In this document: piece after piece, positions 37,101 through 48,710 of the stretch
Numbering within the stretch: position 1 is the first letter of the stretch
How the letters are laid out: every line of letters starts with the position of its first letter
NCBI GenBank assembly: GCA_002189035.1
Contig: NEEC01000016.1
Span: 1 to 64,000 of the forward strand
Reading direction: 5' to 3'
Origin: Utricularia gibba
Taxonomy: Eukaryota; Streptophyta; Magnoliopsida; Lamiales; Lentibulariaceae
DNA length: 64,000 nt
Notes under the pieces: model-generated
Seen by the model: only the letters and a program-made list of their open reading frames with translations
Database searches by the model: none
Told to the model about the DNA's origin: nothing
Position numbers and translations under genes: made by a program

Positions 37101-40100
37101 GCACACTCGGAGAAACGCATGAGAATGCCGCGAAATTCAAGATTTTGACATATATTAACGAATCACGCGTGTTTCGCAAGCCGAGAATAATTTTCGCATA
37201 AAAACGAGCAAAGGAGTCGCATGTCCCCAATGGCTAGACCATTTTGTGACACCATTCAAGGCTTATATAGGCCATCCGTCGAGCTTCGAACTTTCCTCGG
37301 ATGGGCGAACTCCCAACACGAAAAACGACCGTCTCGAATGAGCTTCGAAACGGTATGCTGTGTGTCGCGTGACTCTAAACGGTTTGGACGATGTGGCGTC
37401 AATGGCGAAGGCTGCGCGAGGCCACCCCTTAATGTAGGAATTCCCAGGGCCCGAGCACACTCGGAGAAACGCATGAGAATGCCGCGAAATTCAAGATTTT
37501 GACATATATTAACGAATCACGCGTGTTTCGCAAGCCGAGAAAATTTTCGCATAAAAACGAGCAAAGAGTCCAACGTCCCCAATGGCTAGACCATTTTGAC
37601 AACCATTGAAGGCTTATATAGGGCCATCCGTCGAGCTTCGAACTTTCCTCGGATGGGCGAGCTCCCAACACGAAAAACGACCGTCTCGAATGAGCTTCGA
37701 AACGGTATGCTGTGTGTCGCGTGACTCTAAACGGTTTGGACGATGTGGCGTCAATGGCGAAGGCTGCGCGAGGCCACCCCTTGGTGTAGGAAGTCCCAGG
37801 GCCCGAGCACACCTAGAAACGCATGAGAATGCCGCGAAATTCAAGATTTTGACATATATTAACGAATCACGCGTGTTTCGCAATCCGAGAACAATTTTCG
37901 CATAAAAACGAGCAAAGGAGTCGCAACGTCCCCAATGGCTAGGCCATTTTGTGACACCATTCAAGGCTTATATAGGGCCATCCGTCGAGCTTCGAACTTT
38001 CCTCGGATGGGCGAACTCCCAACACGAAAAACGACCGTCTCGGAATGAGCTTCGAAACGGTATGCTGTGTGTCGCGTGACTCTAAACGGTTTGGACGATG
38101 TGGCGTCAATGGCGAAGGCTGCGCGAGGCCACCCCTTAATGTAGGAATTCCCAGGGCCCGAGCACACTCGGAGAAACGCATGAGAATGCCGCGAAATTCA
38201 AGATTTTGACATATATTAACGAATCACGCGTGTTTCGCAAGCCGAGAACAATTTTCGCATAAAAACGAGCAAACGAGTCCCAACGTCCCAATGGCTAGGC
38301 CATTTTGTGACACCATTCAAGGCTTATATAGGGCCATCCGTCGAGCTTCGAACTTTCCTCGGATGGGCGAGCTCCCAACACGAAAAACGACCGTCTCGGA
38401 ATGAGCTTCGAAACGGTATGCTTGTGTCGCGTGACTCTAAACGGTTTGGACGATGTGGCGTCAATGGCGAAGGCTGCGCGAGGCCACCCCTTGGTGTAGG
38501 AAGTCCCAGGGCCCGAGCACACCCGTAGAAACGCATGAGAATGCCGCGAAATTCAAGATTTTGACATATATTAACGAATCACGCGTGTTTCGCAAGCCGA
38601 GAACAATTTTCGCATAAAAACGAGCAAAGGAGTCGCAACGTCCCCAATGGCTAGGCCATTTTGTGACACCATTCAAGGCTTATATAGGGCCATCCTTCGA
38701 GCTTCGAACTTTCCTCGGATGGGCAACTCCCAACACGAAAAACGACGTCTCGGAATGAGCTTCGAAACGGTATGCTGTGTGTCGCGTGACTCTAAACGGT
38801 TTGGACGATGTGGCGTCAATGGCGAAGGCTGCGCGAGGCCACCCCTTAATGTAGGAATTCCCAGGGCCCGAGCACACCGAGAAACGCATGAGAATGCCGC
38901 GAAATTCAAGATTTTGACATATATTAACGAATCACGCGTGTTTCGCAAGCCGAGAACAATTTTCGCATAAAAACGAGCAAACGAGTCCCAACGTCCCCAA
39001 TGGCTAGGCCATTTTGTGACACCATTCAAGGCTTATATAGGGCCATCCGTCGAGCTTCGAACTTTCCTCGGATGGGCGAACTCCCAACACGAAAAACGAT
39101 CGTCTCAGAATGAGCTTCGAAACGGTATGCTGTGTGTCGCGTGACTCTAAACGGTTTGGACGATGTGGCGTCAATGGCGAAGGCTGCGCGAGGCCACCCC
39201 TTAATGTAGGAATCCCAGGGCCCGAGCACACTCGGAGAAACGCATGAGAATGCCGCGAAATTCAAGATTTTGACATATATTAACGAATCACGCGTGTTTC
39301 GCAATCCGAGAATAATTTTCGCATAAAAACGAGCAAAGGAGTCGCGATGTCCCCAATGGCTAGACCATTTTGTGACACCATTCAAGGCTAATATAAGGCC
39401 ATCCTTCGAGCTTCGAACTTTCCTCGGATGGGCGAACTCCCAACACGAAAAACGATCGTCTCAGAATGAGCTTCGAAACGGTATGCTGTGTGTCGCGTGA
39501 CTCTAAACGGTTTGGACGATGTGGCGTCAATGGCGAAGGCTGCGCGAGGCCACCCCTTGGTGTAGGAAGTCCCAGGGCCCGAGCACACCCTAGAAACGCA
39601 TGAGAATGCCGCGAAATTCAAGATTTTGACATATATTAACGAATCACGCGTGTTTCGCAATCCGAGAATTTTCGCATAAAAACGAGCAAAGGAGTCGCAA
39701 CGTCCCCAATGGCTAGACCATTTTGTGACACCATTCAAGGCTAATATAGGCCATCCTTCGAGCTTCGAACTTTCCTCGGATGGGCGAACTTCCAACACGA
39801 AAAACGATCGTCTCAGAATGAGCTTCGAAACGGTATGCTGTGTGTCGCGTGACTCTAAACGGTTTGGACGATGTGGCGTCAATGGCGAAGGCTGCGCGAG
39901 GCCACCCCTTGGTGTAGGAATTCCCAGGGCCCGAGCACACTCGAGAAACGCATGAGAATGCCGCGAAATTCAAGATTTTGACATATATTAACGAATCACG
40001 CGTGTTTCGCAAGCCGAGAACAATTTTCGCATAAAAACGAGCAAAGGAGTCGCAACGTCCCCAATGGCTAGACCATTTTGTGACACCATTGAAGGCTATA

Positions 40101-43100
40101 TAGGGCCATCCGTCGAGCTTCGAACTTTCCTCGGATGGGCGAGCTCCCAACACGAAAAACGACCGTCTCGGAATGAGCTTCGAAACGGTATGCTGTGTGT
40201 CGCGTGACTCTAAACGGTTTGGACGATGTGGCGTCAATGGCGAAGGCTGCGCGAGGCCACCCCTTAATGTAGGAATTCCCAGGGCCCGAGCACACTCGGA
40301 GAAACGCATGAGAATGCCGCGAAATTCAAGATTTTGACATATATTAACGAATCACGCGTGTTTCGCAAGCCGAGATTTTCGCATAAAAACGAGCAAACGA
40401 GTCCAACGTCCCCAATGGCTAGGCCATTTTGTGACACCATTCAAGGCTTATATAGGGCCATCCGTCGAGCTTCGAACTTTCCTCGGATGGGCAACTCCCA
40501 ACACGAAAAACGATCGTCTCAGAATGAGCTTCGAAACGGTATGCTGTGTGTCGCGTGACTCTAAACGGTTTGGACGATGTGGCGTCAATGGCGAAGGCTG
40601 CGCGAGGCCACCCCTTAATGTAGGAATTCCCAGGGCCCGAGCACACTCGGAGAAACGCATGAGAATGCCGCGAAATTCAAGATTTTGACATATATTAACG
40701 AATCACGCGTGTTTCGCAAGCCGAGATTAGTTTTCGCATAAAAACGAGCAAACGAGTCCCAACGTCCCCAATGGCTAGGCCATTTTGTGACACCATTCAA
40801 GGCTTATATAGGGCCATCCGTTGAGCTTCGAACTTTCCTCGGATGGGCGAACTCCCAACACGAAAAACGATCGTCTCAGAATGAGCTTCGAAACGGTATG
40901 CTGTGTGTCGCGTGACTCTAAACGGTTTGGACGATGTGGCGTCAATGGCGAAGGCTGCGCGAGGCCACCCCTTGGTGTAGGAATTCCCAGGGCCCGAGCA
41001 CACTCGGAGAAACGCATGAGAATGCCGCGAAATTCAAGATTTTGACATATATTAACGAATCACGCGTGTTTCGCAATCCGAGAATAATTTTCGCATAAAA
41101 ACGAGCAAAGGAGTCGCGATGTCCCCAATGGCTAGACCATTTTGGACACCATTGAAGGCTAATATAAGGCCATCCGTCGAGCTTCGAACTTTCCTCGGAT
41201 GGGCGAACTCCCAACACGAAAAACGACCGTCTCGGAATGAGCTTCGAAACGGTATGCTGTGTGTCGCGTGACTCTAAACGGTTTGGACGATGTGGCGTCA
41301 ATGGCGAAGGCTGCGCGAGGCCACCCCTTAATGTAGGAATTCCCAGGCCCGAGCACACTCGAGAAACGCATGAGAATGCCGCGAAATTCAAGATTTTGAC
41401 ATATATTAACGAATCACGCGTGTTTCGCAATCCGAGAATAATTTTCGCATAAAAACGAGCAAAGGAGTCGCATGTCCCCAATGGCTAGACCATTTTGTGA
41501 CACCATTCAAGGCTTATATAGGGCCATCCGTCGAGCTTCGAACTTTCCTCGGATGGGCGAACTCCCAACACGAAAAACGATCGTCTCAGAATGAGCTTCG
41601 AAACGGTATGCTGTGTGTCGCGTGACTCTAAACGGTTTGGACGATGTGGCGTCAATGGCGAAGGCTGCGCGAGGCCACCCCTTAATGTAGGAATTCCCAG
41701 GGCCCGAGCACACTCGGAGAAACGCATGAGAATGCCGCGAAATTCAAGATTTTGACATATATTAACGAATCACGCGTGTTTCGCAAGCCGAGAACAATTT
41801 TCGCATAAAAACGAGCAAACGAGTCCCAACGTCCCCAATGGCTAGGCCATTTTGTGACACCATTCAAGGCTTATATAGGGCCATCCGTCGAGCTTCGAAC
41901 TTTCCTCGGATGGGCGAACTTCCAACACGAAAAACGATCGTCTCAGAATGAGCTTCGAAACGGTATGCTGTGTGTCGCGTGACTCTAAACGGTTTGGACG
42001 ATGTGGCGTCAATGGCGAAGGCTGCGCGAGGCCACCCCTTGGTGTAGGAAGTCCCGGGCCCGAGCACACCCGTAGAAACGCATGAGAATGCCGCGAAATT
42101 CAAGATTTTGTATATTAACGAATCACGCGTGTTTCGCAAGCCGAGATTAGTTTTCGCATAAAAACGAGCAAACGAGTCCCAACGTCCCCAATGGCTAGGC
42201 CATTTTGTGACACCATTCAAGGCTTATATAGGGCCATCCGTCGAGCTTCGAACTTTCCTCGGATGGGCGATTCCCAACACGAAAAACGATCGTCTCAGAA
42301 TGAGCTTCGAAACGGTATGCTGTGTGTCGCGTGACTCTAAACGGTTTGGACGATGTGGCGTCAATGGCGAAGGCTGCGCGAGGCCACCCCTTGGTGTAGG
42401 AAGTCCCGGCCCGAGCACACCCATAGAAACGCATGAGAATGCCGCGAAATTCAGGATTTTTACATATATTAACGAATCACGCGTGTTTCGCAATCCGAGA
42501 ACAATTTTCGCATAAAAACGAGCAAAGGAGTCGCAACGTCCCCAATGGCTAGGCCATTTTGTGACACCATTCAAGGCTAATATAGGGCCATCCGTCGAGC
42601 TTCGAACTTTCCTCGGATGGGCGATTTCCCAACACGAAAAACGATCGTCTCAGAATGAGCTTCGAAACGGTATGCTGTGTGTCGCGTGACTCTAAACGGT
42701 TTGGACGATGTGGCGTCAATGGCGAAGGCTGCGCGAGGCCACCCCTTAATGTAGGAATTCCCAGGGCCCGAGCACACTCGGAGAAACGCATGAGAATGCC
42801 GCGAAATTCAAGATTTTGACATATATTAACGAATCACGCGTGTTTCGCAATCCGAGAATAATTTTCGCATAAAAACGAGCAAAGGAGTCGCGATGTCCCC
42901 AATGGCTAGACCATTTTGTGAAACCATTCAAGGCTAATATAGGCCATCCTTCGAGCTTCGAACTTTCCTCGGATGGGCGAGCTCCCAACACGAAAAACGA
43001 TCGTCTCAGAATGAGCTTCGAAACGGTATGCTGTGTGTCGCGTGACTCTAAACGGTTTGGACGATGTGGCGTCAATGGCGAAGGCTGCGCGAGGCCACCC

Positions 43101-43138
43101 CTTGGTGTAGGAAGTCCCAGGCCCGAGCACACCCATAG
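31105..43138. repeat. 34-monomer higher-order repeat, copy 2 (12,034 bp)
   Basis: It matches copy 1 monomer for monomer. Spacer markers lie at about 31167, 33646, 35773 and 39662 (next at 43203), and CCGTTGAG lies at 40818, which is 11,950 bp after its copy 1 counterpart. Position 4 keeps the TTTTGACACCATTGAAGG and GTATGCTTGTG variants. Position 17 keeps TTTTGACACC with CCGTCG (about 24965 and 36893). Differences include position 6, which has GGTG-ATT instead of AATG-ATT, and position 14 (35704), which carries CAAACGAG/TAGGCC/TTATATAGGG in place of the GGAG/TAGACC/TAATATAAGG form. These look like local conversion patches. Confidence 0.85.
35693..35703. repeat. Micro-insertion GTTTCGC at a monomer junction
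   Basis: The tail reads CACACCCGTGTTTCGCAG before AAACGCATG. Normally it reads CACACCCGTAG. The extra bases match GTGTTTCGCA, found about 60 bases downstream in the monomer, and share GTG/CGT microhomology at the join. Confidence 0.8.
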
Positions 43139-43845
43139 AAACGCATGAGAATGCCGCGAAATTCAGATTTTACATATATTAACGAATCACGCGTGTTTCG
43201 CAATCCGAGAAAAATTTTCGCATAAAAACGAGCAAAGGAGTCGCAACGTCCCCAATGGCTAGACCATTTTGTGAAACCATTCAAGGCTAATATAGGCCAT
43301 CCTTCGAGCTTCGAACTTTCCTCGGATGGGCGAACTCCCAACACGAAAAACGATCGTCTCAGAATGAGCTTCGAAACGGTATGCTGTGTGTCGCGTGACT
43401 CTAAACGGTTTGGACGATGTGGCGTCAATGGCGAAGGCTGCGCGAGGCCACCCCTTGGTGTAGGAATCCCAGGGCCCGAGCACACTAGAAACGCATGAGA
43501 ATGCCGCGAAATTCAAGATTTTGACATATATTAACGAATCACGCGTGTTTCGCAAGCCGAGAATAATTTTCGCATAAAAACGAGCAAAGGAGTCGCGATG
43601 TCCCCAATGGCTAGACCATTTTGTGACACCATTGAAGGCTAATATAAGGCCATCCTTCGAGCTTCGAACTTTCCTCGGATGGGCAAGCTCCCAACACGAA
43701 AAACGACCGTCTCGGAATGAGCTTCGAAACGGTATGCTGTGTGTCGCGTGACTCTAAACGGTTTGGACGATGTGGCGTCAATGGCGAAGGCTGCGCGAGG
43801 CCACCCCTTAATGTAGGAATTCCCAGGGCCCGAGCACACTCGGAG
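43139..43845. repeat. Start of a third 34-mer copy (positions 1-2)
   Basis: The spacer GAGAAAAATTTT at 43203 and the following GCGATG/TAATATAAGG/AAGCTCCC/CGG/AATG monomer reproduce positions 1 and 2. Position 3 starts at 43846 but is interrupted at about 44061, so the third copy is not completed in this register. Confidence 0.75.
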
Positions 43846-44236
43846 AAACGCATGAGAATGCCGCGAAATTCAAGATTTTGACATATATTAACGAATCACG
43901 CGTGTTTCGCAAGCCGAGAACAATTTTCGCATAAAAACGAGCAAACGAGTCCCAACGTCCCCAATGGCTAGGCCATTTTGTGACACCATTCAAGGCTTAT
44001 ATAGGGCCATCCGTCGAGCTTCGAACTTTCCTCGGATGGGCGAACTTCCAACACGAAAAACGACCGTTCCGCGAATTCAAGATTTTGACATCGAAACGGT
44101 AAGCTGCTTTGTGGCCCATCTCGAAAACTTCTTGGAGATGCTGGCGTCAAACGGTTTGCGATGTGGCGTCAATGGCGAAGGCTGCGCGAGGCCACCCCTT
44201 GGTGTAGGAATTCCCAGGGCCCGAGCACACTCGGAG
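43846..44236. repeat. Chimeric 391-bp monomer with a diverged segment
   Basis: The monomer is normal up to CGACCGT (44067). It then jumps to a misplaced copy of the CCGCGAATTCAAGATTTTG region, returns to CGAAACGGTA, and runs through about 50 bases (44100-44150) that align only loosely with the normal GGTATGCTG..GATGTGGCG segment. It then repeats TCAAACGGTTTGCGATGTGG before continuing normally. The diverged stretch looks like an old relative of the satellite rather than foreign DNA, but it is short and this rests on eye alignment. Confidence 0.7.
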
Positions 44237-46774
44237 AAACGCATGAGAATGCCGCGAAATTCAAGATTTTGACATATATTAACGAATCACGCGTGTTTCG
44301 CAAGCCGAGATTAGTTTTCGCATAAAAACGAGCAAAGAGTCCAACGTCCCCAATGGCTAGGCCATTTTGTGACACCATTCAAGGCTTATATAGGGCCATC
44401 CGTCGAGCTTCGAACTTTCCTCGGATGGGCGAACTTCCAACACGAAAAACGACCGTCTCGGAATGAGCTTCGAAACGGTATGCTGTGTGTCGCGTGACTC
44501 TAAACGGTTTGGACGATGTGGCGTCAATGGCGAAGGCTGCGCGAGGCCACCCCTTAATGTAGGAATTCCCAGGGCCCGAGCACACTCGAGAAACGCATGA
44601 GAATGCCGCGAAATTCAAGATTTTGACATATATTAACGAATCACGCGTGTTTCGCAAGCCGAGAATAATTTTCGCATAAAAACGAGCAAAGAGTCAACGT
44701 CCCCAATGGCTAGACCATTTTGACACCATTCAAGGCTTATATAGGGCCATCCGTCGAGCTTCGAACTTTCCTCGGATGGGCGATCCCAACACGAAAAACG
44801 ATCGTCTCAGAATGAGCTTCGAAACGGTATGCTGTGTGTCGCGTGACTCTAAACGGTTTGGACGATGTGGCGTCAATGGCGAAGGCTGCGCGAGGCCACC
44901 CCTTAATGTAGGAATTCCCAGGGCCCGAGCACACTCGGAGAAACGCATGAGAATGCCGCGAAATTCAAGATTTTGACATATATTAACGAATCACGCGTGT
45001 TTCGCAATCCGAGAAATTTTCGCATAAAAACGAGCAAAGGAGTCGCGATGTCCCCAATGGCTAGACCATTTTGTGACACCATTCAAGGCTTATATAGGGC
45101 CATCCTCGAGCTTCGAACTTTCCTCGGATGGGCGAACTCCCAACACGAAAAACGACCGTCTCAGAATGAGCTTCGAAACGGTATGCTGTGTGTCGCGTGA
45201 CTCTAAACGGTTTGGACGATGTGGCGTCAATCGAGAATTTTCGAACGCGAATACGAACTTTCCTCGGATGGGCGAACTGCGAAACGGTATGCTGTGTGTC
45301 GCGTGACTCTAAACGGTTTGGACGATGTGGCGTCAATGGCGAAGGCTGCGCGAGGCCACCCCTTATGTAGGAATTCCCAGGCCCGAGCACACAGAAACGC
45401 ATGAGAATGCCGCGAAATTCAAGATTTTGACATATATTAACGAATCACGCGTGTTTCGCAAGCCGAGAAAATTTTCGCATAAAAACGAGCAAAGGAGTCG
45501 CCAACGTCCCCAATGGCTAGGCCATTTTGTGACACCATTCAAGGCTTATATAGGGCCATCCTCGAGCTTCGAACTTTCCTCGGATGGGCGAACTAACACG
45601 AAAAACGACGTCTCAGAATGAGCTTCGAAACGGTATGCTGTGTGTCGCGTGACTCTAAACGGTTTGGACGATGTGGCGTCAATGGCGAAGGCTGCGCGAG
45701 GCCACCCCTTGGTGTAGGAATTCCCAGGCCCGAGCACACTAGAAACGCATGAGAATGCCGCGAAATTCAAGATTTTGACATATATTAACGAATCACGCGT
45801 GTTTCGCAATCCGAGAAAATTTTCGCATAAAAACGAGCAAAGAGTCCAACGTCCCCAATTTGGCTAGGCCATTTTGTGACACCATTCAAGGCTTATATAG
45901 GGCCATCCGTCGAGCTTCGAACTTTCCTCGGATGGGCGAACTCCAACACGAAAAACGATCGTCTCAGAATGAGCTTCGAAACGGTATGCTGTGTGTCGCG
46001 TGACTCTAAACGGTTTGGACGATGTGGCGTCAATGGCGAAGGCTGCGCGAGGCCACCCCTTGGTGTAGGAATTCCCAGGGCCCGAGCACACTCGAGAAAC
46101 GCATGAGAATGCCGCGAAATTCAAGATTTTGACATATATTAACGAATCACGCGTGTTTCGCAAGCCGAGAATTATTTTCGCATAAAAACGAGCAAACGAG
46201 TCCAACGTCCCCAATGGCTAGGCCATTTTGTGACACCATTCAAGGCTTATATAGGGCCATCCGTCGAGCTTCGAACTTTCCTCGGATGGGCAACTCCCAA
46301 CACGAAAAACGACGTCTCGGAATGAGCTTCGAAACGGTATGCTGTGTGTCGCGTGACTCTAAACGGTTTGGACGATGTGGCGTCAATGGCGAAGGCTGCG
46401 CGAGGCCACCCCTTAATGTAGGAATCCCAGGGCCCGAGCACACCGAGAAACGCATGAGAATGCCGCGAAATTCAAGATTTTGACATATATTAACGAATCA
46501 CGCGTGTTTCGCAATCCGAGAACAATTTTCGCATAAAAACGAGCAAAGGAGTCCAACGTCCCCAATGGCTAGGCCATTTTGTGACACCATTCAAGGCTTA
46601 TATAGGGCCATCCGTCGAGCTTCGAACTTTCCTCGGATGGGCGAACTCCAACACGAAAAACGATCGTCTCAGAATGAGCTTCGAAACGGTATGCTGTGTG
46701 TCGCGTGACTCTAAACGGTTTGGACGATGTGGCGTCAATGGCGAAGGCTGCGCGAGGCCACCCCTTGTAGCTAG
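44237..46774. repeat. Seven monomers without clear HOR order
   Basis: Monomers start at 44237, 44591, 44941, 45395, 45743, 46097 and 46448. Their class strings do not follow the 34-mer. Single-base gaps at class-defining sites are frequent (CAAAGAGTC, CCTCGAG, CGACGTCTC, ATCCC). One monomer has a large internal duplication, annotated separately, and CCAATTTGGC near 45857 has a 2-3 base insertion. Confidence 0.7.
44941..45394. repeat. 454-bp monomer with 106-bp partial tandem duplication
   Basis: The segment from CGAAACGGTATGCTG to GATGTGGCGTCAAT is present twice, with GTATGCTG at 45181 and 45287, an offset of 106 bp. The junction (45231-45279) contains a CGAGAATTTTCG fragment of the A/T-rich spacer and a second ACGAACTTTCCTCGGATGGG. 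It is thus a composite of pieces from elsewhere in the monomer, not a clean slip. Confidence 0.85.
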
Positions 46775-47007
46775 AAACGCATGAGAATGCCGCGGGGCGC
46801 ATAAAAACGTCCCAACGTCCCCAATGGCTAGGCCATTTTGTGACACCATTCAAGCTTATATAGGGCCATCCTCGAGCTTCGAACTTTCCTCGGATGGGCG
46901 GAAAAACGAACTTCGAAACGGTATGTGTGCGCGTGACTCTAAACGCGATGTGGCGTCAATGGCGAAGGCTGCGCGAGGCCACCCCTTGGTGTAGGAAGTC
47001 CCGGAGG
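46775..47007. repeat. Truncated monomer (233 bp)
   Basis: After CATGAGAATGCCGCG the sequence jumps to GGGCGCATAAAAACG, losing the CACGCGTG palindrome and spacer. Further gaps follow at CAAGCTTATAT, at GGATGGGCGGAAAAACG and between AAAACGAA and CTTCGAAACGG. Confidence 0.85.
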
Positions 47008-47308
47008 AAACGCATGAGAATGCCGCGAAATTCAGCATATATTAACGAATCACGCGTGTTTCGCAATCCGAGAATTTTCGCATAAATGGCTAGGCCATTT
47101 TGTGACACCATTCAAGGCTTATATAGGGCCATCCGTCAAGCTTCGAACTTTCCTCGGATGGGCACTCCCAACACGAAAAACGACGTCTCGGAATGAGCTT
47201 CGAAACGGTATGCCGCGTGACTCTAAACGGTTTGGACGATGGCGTCAATGGCGAAGGCTGCGCGAGGCCACCCCTTAATGTAGGAATTCCCAGGGCCCGA
47301 GCACACAG

Positions 47309-47725
47309 AAACGCATGAGAATGCCGCGAAATTCAAGATTTTGACATATATTAACGAATCACGCGTGTTTCGCAATCCGAGAATAATTTTCGCAGCAAAG
47401 GAGTCGATGTCCCCAATGGCTAGACCATTTCCATTCAAGGCGGGAACTTTCCTCGGATGGGCGACTCCCAACACGAAAAACGATCGTCTCAGAATGAGCT
47501 TCGAAACGGTATGCTGTGTGTCGCGTGATTCTAAACGGTTTGGACGATGTGGCGTCAATGCGCTTTGCGCTGTGTGTTCGATGGCAAATCGGATTTGAGA
47601 CCCCACCCGAAAAACGACGAAGAATGAGCTTCGAAACGGTATGCTGTGTGTCGCGTGACTCTAAACGGTTTGGACGAATGTATCGCATGAAAACCGCGAA
47701 ATTCAAGGGCCCGAGCACACCCGGA
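47309..47725. repeat. 417-bp composite monomer with diverged second part
   Basis: The monomer reaches GTCAATGCG (47562), then reads through about 50 unusual bases. The latter part (CGGATTTGAGACCCCACCC before GAAAAACGAC) resembles a diverged version of the CGGATGGGCGAACTCCCAACAC region. A second CTTCGAAACGGTATGCTG..GGTTTGGACGA follows, and then a shortened CCGCGAAATTCAAGGGCCCG fusion. It is effectively one and a fraction monomers joined out of register. Confidence 0.75.
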
Positions 47726-47798
47726 GAAAGACGCATGAGAATGCCGCGAAATTCAAGATTTTGACATATATTACGAGCGAATCGACGCGTGTTTCGCA

Positions 47799-47955
47799 AG
47801 GATCAATTTTCATATATTAACGAATCATAAAAACGTTTGGAACAGCGGCTAAACATATTTTCATGTTTGTGACTAAACGGTTTTAAGGCGATTTCCCCAT
47901 CCGAAGGCCATTCCATCGAGAACCCGGTCGGGGATTCCCAGGGCCGAAACACCGA
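47799..47955. repeat. Strongly diverged satellite segment (~157 bp)
   Basis: Between GTTTCGCAAGG and CACCGATCGTCTCAG the expected ~145 bases are replaced by sequence with only patchy similarity: CATATATTAACGAATCATAA (a misplaced early-monomer piece), GCGGCTAAACATATTTTC with TGTTTGTGAC (compare GCTAGACCATTTTGTGAC), GGCGATTTCCCC, and CGGGGATTCCCAGGGCCG. It may be an ancestral or foreign satellite variant. It has no coding features and I do not recognise it otherwise. Confidence 0.65.
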
Positions 47956-48411
47956 TCGTCTCAGAATGAGCTTCGAAACGGTATGCTGTGTCGCGTGACT
48001 CTAAACGGTTGGACGATGAATGGCGAAGGCTGCGCGAGGCCACCCCTTCAATCGAGTTGAGAATGCCGCGAAATTCAAGATTTTGACATATATTAACGAA
48101 TCACGCGTGTTTCGCAATCCGAGAATAATTTTCGCATAAAAACGAGCAAAGGAGTCGCGCCCCAATGGCTAGACCATTTTGTCCCATCCGTCGAGCTTCG
48201 AACTTTCCTCGGATGGGCAACTCCCAACACGAAAAACGAAATGAGCTTCGAAACGGTATGCTGTGTGTCGCGTGACTCTAAACGGTTTGGACGATGTGGC
48301 GTCAATGGCGAAGGCTGCGCGAGGCCACCCCTTAATGTAGGAATGGGCCAGGAGAATCCGCGAAATTCAAGATTTTGACATATATTAACGAATCACGCGT
48401 GTTTCGCAATT

Positions 48412-48490
48412 ATGAGAATCGCCGCTTTTCATTCAAGATTTTGGGATGTTAACAACCAAAACGCGTGTTTCCCCCGAGAAGGCGCATTCC
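48412..48490. repeat. Diverged second copy of the monomer head
   Basis: Directly after a normal monomer head ending GTTTCGCAAT, a second, decayed head appears: ATGAGAATCGCCGCTTTTC, ATTCAAGATTTTGGGATG, AACAACCAAAACGCGTGTTT, then CCCGAGAAGGCGCATTCCC. Landmarks are in the normal order but with many substitutions, as expected of an old relic copy. Confidence 0.75.
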
Positions 48491-48710
48491 CAACGTCCCC
48501 AATGGCTAGGCCATTTTGTGACACCATTCAAGGCTTATATAGGGCCATCCGTCGAGCTTCGAACTTTCCTCGGATGGGCGAACTCCAACACGAAAAACGA
48601 TCGTCTCAGAATGAGCTTCGAAACGGTAACTCTAAACGGTTTGGACGATGTGGCGTCAATGGCGAAGGCTGCGCGAGGCCACCCCTTGGTGTAGGAAAGC
48701 ACACCCGTAG

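Larger units (their letters stand above)
46775..48710. repeat. Degenerate island: truncated, diverged and scrambled monomers
   Basis: Monomer starts lie at 46775 (233 bp long), 47008 (301 bp), 47309 (417 bp), 47726, about 48059 and about 48350. Nearly canonical pieces alternate with stretches that align poorly: 47559-47612, 47799-47955 and 48412-48490. It is the most divergent part of the window and lies between the second 34-mer copy and the 4-mer array. At its right end (from about 48497) the class order resumes at 34-mer position 31. Confidence 0.85.

Noticed and set aside
47799-47955. Transposon insertion in the array
   Set aside because: The stretch is only ~157 bases. It has no terminal repeats or target duplication that I can see and keeps patchy satellite similarity in order, so a diverged satellite relic is more likely.
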